DNA of 64,000 nucleotides. Origin: Helicobacter cetorum (GTDB taxonomy: Bacteria; Campylobacterota; Campylobacteria; Campylobacterales; DZAY01). The notes under the pieces were generated by a model. The model saw only the letters and a list, made by a program, of their open reading frames with translations. It did not search any database and was not told the origin of the DNA. Shown in pieces: positions 59,801-64,000 of this stretch. The DNA is taken from assembly GCA_022729735.1 (NCBI GenBank), contig DZAY01000005.1:1-64000 (forward strand), written 5' to 3'. Made by a program: the position numbers and the translations under genes. Position 1 is the stretch's first letter. Each line of letters begins with the position of its first letter.

Positions 59801-62800
59801 CTTTACCTTTTACATCTATTTTGATAGTTGTAGTATCTACACTTATATCTCCAAGTGGTATAGTTATATTTCCATCTGCTATATCTTCTGGAGCTATATT
59901 TATATATGTTGAACCTCCATCTATACTGTATTTGATAGATTCTATATTTGTCTCATTTAAATCTACTAATAGTTTAGAGTTAGTAAGTGTATGAGATGAT
60001 AATTTTGAAATATCTACAATCAAAGAAAACTCTGTATCAATTGGAATAACTCCATTATCACCAATCCCAACTCCATTACTATCTTCCATTTTTAGAGATA
60101 GCATTACATCAGCTTCCAAACCTTCTCCAACAATAATTCTTTGAGGATTACTTTTTCCAAGTGTTTTTGTATCAAGTGAGCTTTTTGCTTCTACTTGTGA
60201 ATAGAAATCTCTATCACTATTTGGAGATTTTATAGTAAAGCTAAATTCAGAGAAATTTCCATCTTTATTTATAGTTCCATTTAATTGACACTCTAAATTA
60301 TTACTAATTGTATATGGAGGAGGTGGAGGACAATCCCAACCATTAGCTGTAACTAAACCAGTAAATACAAAACCGTCTAAAAGACTTACAGAAATTTTTG
60401 GATTATCTTCATTAAAAGGAGCTTTATTAGTTAATTTAACTGTATAGTTTATAGTCTTATTATAGCCAACACTTACATCTCCATTACTATTTTTTGGAGT
60501 TACATTAGCTTCTACTGAAAATTTAGATACATATATAGTTGTATTTATAAATGCATTATCCACACACTTTGGAACTACATTATTGAAATTCATTTTTAAA
60601 GTATCACTCACATAATTTACCATATATGTATTATTAATCTCTCCATTTTGAGGATAAGAGATAATATCAGAGTTATATTTGTATTCTGCTTTTCCATTTA
60701 CAGCTATTTGACCACCATTTGTAGCATTAGCTCCAGTTCCAACTCTAACTTTTAATTTATATTCACTATCCACATAATCAACTTCATCATCACCAACTGC
60801 ATTTGTTTTTTGGACACCATTTAAATAAGTTCCATTAGTTTTGTTATATCCAAGTGGTGCATCAAATATTTTATCTATTTGAACTTTTGATGCCTCTTCT
60901 GTTCCTATATTTGATACATTTACTTCAAATACTAATCTATCTCCTAAAAAGATAGATGTATTTTCATCAACAATCAAATCATTTTTATAAATTGTTTCAA
61001 GATAACAAACTTTTGGAGAGTATAGCTCTGTTGCGAATGCAACCATTCCAGGATAATATTGGTCGCCAGATGTTTCAAGTCTTATCGTTGTTGAAGTTTG
61101 AGAATTACTAATAATATTAGAACCAGTCGTTCCAACACTAAACACATCTATATCAATTCCCATATTATTATTTAAAGTTGGATTTCTTGGAGTTCCATTA
61201 TTTATAGACGAGTTAAATACATTATTTATATTTGAAGCATCTACATTTTGAAAATTGCCAATTTTATCAGTAAGTTGAAATTTATCATCTCTATATGGTA
61301 AATCGCCTTCACCTGCAAATACAAAAAGTTCTGAATTTACATTTCCACTTGCTGGAGTTAAAAATCCACTTATATTAATATCTACCCTTCTATATCCTGT
61401 GCTATCTTGAACATTTTTATATCCTGTAAATAGAGATAAGTTTTTATAACTATCTTGTAAATCTTCATAAGCAACAGTTAATGCCCAAGCACCATAGTAG
61501 TTTGTTTGTCCCTCATCAACATATAAGTCTGCAACTGTATAAGTTCCACTATCTTTAATTAAATTTGTAATGTTTTTATAACATTGATATGATTCTCCAT
61601 TATAAAAACATTTTCCACCATCTAAAGCATCAATTTCAGTGTAATTTGGGGATAATGGTGTTTTTAGTTTTAATCTATTAATATTAGTTCGCTCTTCCAC
61701 ACATATATTACTCCAAGTTCTACAAGTTCCATTAGACCAATATCTTGTACATTGAGTTTCTGTTCTTATACATTCTGAAATATTTTCAGTTCTACCTTGC
61801 CAACTAAGCAAAGCATATTTAATTTTTGCATCTGGTCTTAATACCAAATCTGCACTACTTGAATTAAATGTTGAGCTATTATTATCAACATCTACATAAT
61901 AAGTCCTTACATCATTATTTGCTTTTGTAGAGTTTGGCACACAATTGCCACCACTTTTTTCACATAAAACCACATTACCTATTAATTTTATATTTCCATA
62001 TAAATTGCTATTATAAACTAATCTAAAATCTTCATATCCAGTTTGTAGATTTGAAGTAGCTTTATTTATAGTTATAATCATAATATCATTTACACTTCCA
62101 TAACCATCACTTACATTAAAATTAAAACTATCATTACTATCATCTCCATAAGTGTGAAGATACTCTATTTTTCCATCATCAATATCTTTTTGAGTGAAAT
62201 TTTGACTTGTTGAAGTTATAGCTACACCACTATAATATATGACACCTTTTGTAGGAAGTGCTGTAATTGTATATACTAATTGCGAAGTATTTTCTTCATT
62301 ATCAGTAGCTTTTAGATTAGAGTTTGTAACTATTTTTCTCTCATTTTGATTAACTGTTATAGATTTATTTATGATTTGTGGAAGTGAATTTATTTTGATA
62401 CCCAAACTCGATGACACAATATTAAAACCATCAGTTAGATTAAAATACAATCTACTAAGTGAAATAGTTCCATTACTAACAAAAGTAACTCTTCCATAAT
62501 CTATATCACTTTGAGTGAATGTTCCTCCAACTCCTAAATTAACTCCATTTAGCTTGATAGTTCCATTTGTAGGTAAAGTCGTAATAGTATAAACTAATTG
62601 TGCTGGATACTCTTCAGCATCAGTTGCTGGTAAATTTAAATTTATAATCTTTGCACTCTCATTTACATTTACAAATAGATTAACAGGAGTAATAACTGGT
62701 GCATCATTTATAGGATTTACATAAATTTGCATAGTTCCAAGTGGTGATGAGCTTAATGTTCCATCAGTTACACCAAAATTAAAACTATCGCTTGTTGTCT

Positions 62801-63725
62801 CACTACCATCATGTTTATAGCTTATATTTCCATCATTTATATCTTTTTGAGTAAATGTGCTATTTGTATCTAATAAAACTCCATTTTTATATAAATTTCC
62901 ATGTATCGGCAAAGAGTTTAAATGATATACTAACTCTTCTGGTTTTTGTTCTTTATCAGTCGTATTTAACTCTGTACCTTTTATAACTTTTGTTGTATTT
63001 TCATCTATTCTCATTTCGCTAATTTTAATTTCTGGTGGAGTAATATTTGCACACTCATTCACATTCAAATTCAAAAGAGCATTGCTATCATATTCTACAT
63101 TTCCTCCACCGTTTATTCTTATTTCTTTTCCTGAAACAATAGCACCTTTAACTGTTCTATTTACATGTATATTAGCATTAGGTGCATATATAAAAGCATT
63201 AAGAGGAGATGATGTTTGCACTGCAAAATTATTTGTACCAAGATATATTATAACAAGCTTAGATGATTCTGTGTTATCAAACTTCCCATCTAATGTAATA
63301 TTTCCATTGATGTAAATTATAGTAGTACTACTTCCTGTTAGATGAACGGTTTTACCACCATTTAACTGAAAGTTTGAAAAATAGTGTGTGCCGTCTGTGA
63401 GATATAAATCAGTATCATTTTGATGAGCAAGGTCTGGGAAATTTGTATAACTACCAGAACTATTTAATTCAAGTGCTTCAACATTCATATTGCTTTTATA
63501 ACACTCTAAACCATCACATCTTGAATTTAAATTATTCCCAGAAAGATTTGTAGTATCTAATACTCTATCTCCTGTTGAAGTTAATGTTCCATCTATATAA
63601 ATAGTTCCACCAGATAGATTTGATACAGCATTACTAAAAACCAAGGAGCATTGAGGTGAAGCAATAGCACCCATATTAAACCCAAAAACTATTAACCCAA
63701 AAACAATACGAATAAAATTTTTCAT
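56826..63725 (-). CDS. Giant (2299 aa) secreted surface protein: CSPG/cadherin-like repeats, duplicated module with DUF11-like segments, Cys-containing C-terminal region; candidate pilus-associated adhesin
   Basis: Signal peptide; three repeats of the form ...LVY.(I/L)..LP..G.(I/L)...G.....FTQ(K/S)DI..G.(I/V); duplicated AKI.YA.L.W.G / AW.L.VAYED modules; cotranscribed with four pilin-like genes. Confidence 0.75.
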   Translation of the reverse strand: MKNFIRIVFGLIVFGFNMGAIASPQCSLVFSNAVSNLSGGTIYIDGTLTSTGDRVLDTTNLSGNNLNSRCDGLECYKSNMNVEALELNSSGSYTNFPDLAHQNDTDLYLTDGTHYFSNFQLNGGKTVHLTGSSTTIIYINGNITLDGKFDNTESSKLVIIYLGTNNFAVQTSSPLNAFIYAPNANIHVNRTVKGAIVSGKEIRINGGGNVEYDSNALLNLNVNECANITPPEIKISEMRIDENTTKVIKGTELNTTDKEQKPEELVYHLNSLPIHGNLYKNGVLLDTNSTFTQKDINDGNISYKHDGSETTSDSFNFGVTDGTLSSSPLGTMQIYVNPINDAPVITPVNLFVNVNESAKIINLNLPATDAEEYPAQLVYTITTLPTNGTIKLNGVNLGVGGTFTQSDIDYGRVTFVSNGTISLSRLYFNLTDGFNIVSSSLGIKINSLPQIINKSITVNQNERKIVTNSNLKATDNEENTSQLVYTITALPTKGVIYYSGVAITSTSQNFTQKDIDDGKIEYLHTYGDDSNDSFNFNVSDGYGSVNDIMIITINKATSNLQTGYEDFRLVYNSNLYGNIKLIGNVVLCEKSGGNCVPNSTKANNDVRTYYVDVDNNSSTFNSSSADLVLRPDAKIKYALLSWQGRTENISECIRTETQCTRYWSNGTCRTWSNICVEERTNINRLKLKTPLSPNYTEIDALDGGKCFYNGESYQCYKNITNLIKDSGTYTVADLYVDEGQTNYYGAWALTVAYEDLQDSYKNLSLFTGYKNVQDSTGYRRVDINISGFLTPASGNVNSELFVFAGEGDLPYRDDKFQLTDKIGNFQNVDASNINNVFNSSINNGTPRNPTLNNNMGIDIDVFSVGTTGSNIISNSQTSTTIRLETSGDQYYPGMVAFATELYSPKVCYLETIYKNDLIVDENTSIFLGDRLVFEVNVSNIGTEEASKVQIDKIFDAPLGYNKTNGTYLNGVQKTNAVGDDEVDYVDSEYKLKVRVGTGANATNGGQIAVNGKAEYKYNSDIISYPQNGEINNTYMVNYVSDTLKMNFNNVVPKCVDNAFINTTIYVSKFSVEANVTPKNSNGDVSVGYNKTINYTVKLTNKAPFNEDNPKISVSLLDGFVFTGLVTANGWDCPPPPPYTISNNLECQLNGTINKDGNFSEFSFTIKSPNSDRDFYSQVEAKSSLDTKTLGKSNPQRIIVGEGLEADVMLSLKMEDSNGVGIGDNGVIPIDTEFSLIVDISKLSSHTLTNSKLLVDLNETNIESIKYSIDGGSTYINIAPEDIADGNITIPLGDISVDTTTIKIDVKGKEIGSNITNYVKLTSDVSFIPSAKKDDFKTINIGLMAKPKPFDTIFSKNLQGDYKVFSGTSGIISISNIPTNAKIEYARLYWYGYLSNYRDDILYKTADSITFKSNSVTYPNTNIVIDSNNLAYQGSLDVTNEINSSGDYSISGIEYSSGFAGWILVVAYEDNSTIKKIRNVAIQDGFVGIANRSEKNETNGIFERNSTKNFNLKDANTTIFGYGGNSGGDDKMLVDTQSYLNKFEEASDNKIVLNFTLLNEIDFSVDNSDKYFVGVVATSALKEPLLFTTNLKDRDGNDITTDNPAEVGETITVSVTIKNQHDYDLTNINIVDILLDEDKFELVNSDNVPNSLSLNKYGEETFTYTIRAKSEDTTDFKATYQTDFSENVIGGNSFEGIEIESGDDIKLVPPTLTDFDILNPLRSGEHNNSITTKTAGEAFDLTITAVNPETIGDKNYQVRVKIVDVTNGNTVVVPFSSWEVINKDHTSYTFTIPAINESYKHLQPILEWRLISEEDALINKQDAEVIDDKKGEENLDSFAIKPYSLTMLFLRSSYIAGLTHSELQFSASDNGYIQGDTNLTIIYNKYMPNKIDIDNSLNGNFVKGSPFTINGTAVTLVDFNYSDIGYIDLNLTDKKWTEIDQPNDCVSNSCSNAKDSEGKVGCDICANSNMVKFTPKQFEVTFINQPYLDNNFSDANFTYYSNDLNMSALVRNLSLKIKAINHLNEITKNYSNGLYEENITLSNIFNIPDNPIHVDDNLSFNNEDLSFIDGETTLNLNDYRFNYSRAYNTLLEPRFINGTQVDINFTIKDNSLVEGNVTTNPDKNATFYYGRVKGKDVTIYDKSVDAKIYSEIYCKTCNKVEMGISGFSVSPNDIGWYINSKDSVSEVKAINLKPNENMSGTSLAPIPFNNGDITRNFSYSGTNEKHKEIVHLSIPEYLYYTKFGGAYIEFATSQSPLNHPTFSLEFISSLTNDWGGSGKTVDDTVKVKKQDVNSSIRMQW

Positions 63726-63874
63726 AGTTTAGCCTTTTTTTAACTTATCAATCTTGATATTTTTAATAATACTTAAATAAACACTTATTGCAACAAATAC
63801 AAATCTAATATATTTTACTCTTTTTTTTATAAAATATAGTATCTATTTTATAATTTTTAGTAAGTTAATTTCTT

Positions 63875-64000
63875 TTAGAAACAGTTATGTTTCAACCAAA
63901 ATGAACTATTTTTTGAAATATTAGAATTGCTCCATCTATTACTAATACTATCATAATAAAAATATTGAGAAAAATCTCCTAATTTACAACTACTTGGAAG
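63875..64000 (-). CDS. C-terminal end of a secreted surface protein (truncated by window edge)
   Basis: Reverse complement in frame: LPSSCKLGDFSQYFYYDSISNRWSNSNISKNSSFWLKHNCF*, similar to the C-terminus of the beta-helix protein (NSCSGYTKIFYLNSIDNSWNSVDEIPSNSAMWLKHYCN*). Not in the ORF track. Confidence 0.8.
   Translation of the reverse strand, partial: LPSSCKLGDFSQYFYYDSISNRWSNSNISKNSSFWLKHNCF

Noticed and set aside
1-64000. tRNA, rRNA, prophage, transposase or integrase genes
   Set aside because: None recognised on either strand by inspection; a tRNAscan or Infernal run would be needed to exclude small RNAs.

Overview
AT-rich Campylobacterota-like (epsilonproteobacterial) chromosome segment; taxonomy is inferred from protein character and gene order only. 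From left to right: (1) a type I restriction locus (hsdR, hsdS, and the N-terminus of a DUF1016/YhcG-like protein running off the left edge); (2) two large secreted repeat proteins, one with a choice-of-anchor-U-like domain, a poly-Ser linker and C-terminal repeats, the other a pmp-like beta-helix; (3) a degenerate 11-bp repeat island and a frameshifted AAA-ATPase/PD-(D/E)XK gene; (4) fliK-like and TerB-like genes; (5) a large accessory chemosensory cluster (cheY, STAS, cheA without REC, frameshifted MCP, cheW, cheV, cheR, cheY, HK-like, cheD, cheB, response regulator, PAS kinase); (6) housekeeping genes (typA, frameshifted nitroreductase, atpB, thiE-like, gatB, gpsA, DUF502, FTR-rhodanese fusion, rplI, hslV, hslU, era); (7) a cell-shape-like L,D-transpeptidase and M99 peptidase pair; (8) an MSHA/Cts-like pilus-secretion operon in the order I-J-K-L-M-N-x-E-G; (9) aroE and a divergent Fic protein; (10) a hybrid kinase and queC; (11) a second, opposite-strand operon of four pilin-like genes headed by a 2299-aa surface protein; and (12) at the right edge, the tail of a protein whose C-terminus matches that of the beta-helix protein. 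The best leads are the split MSHA-like system with a giant putative tip protein, the shared WLKH..C C-terminal module, a histidine-kinase-like protein with Asn at the phosphoacceptor position, a Fic protein with Gln in place of the catalytic His but an intact inhibitory motif, and an MCP frameshift lying in a (TA)4 tract.
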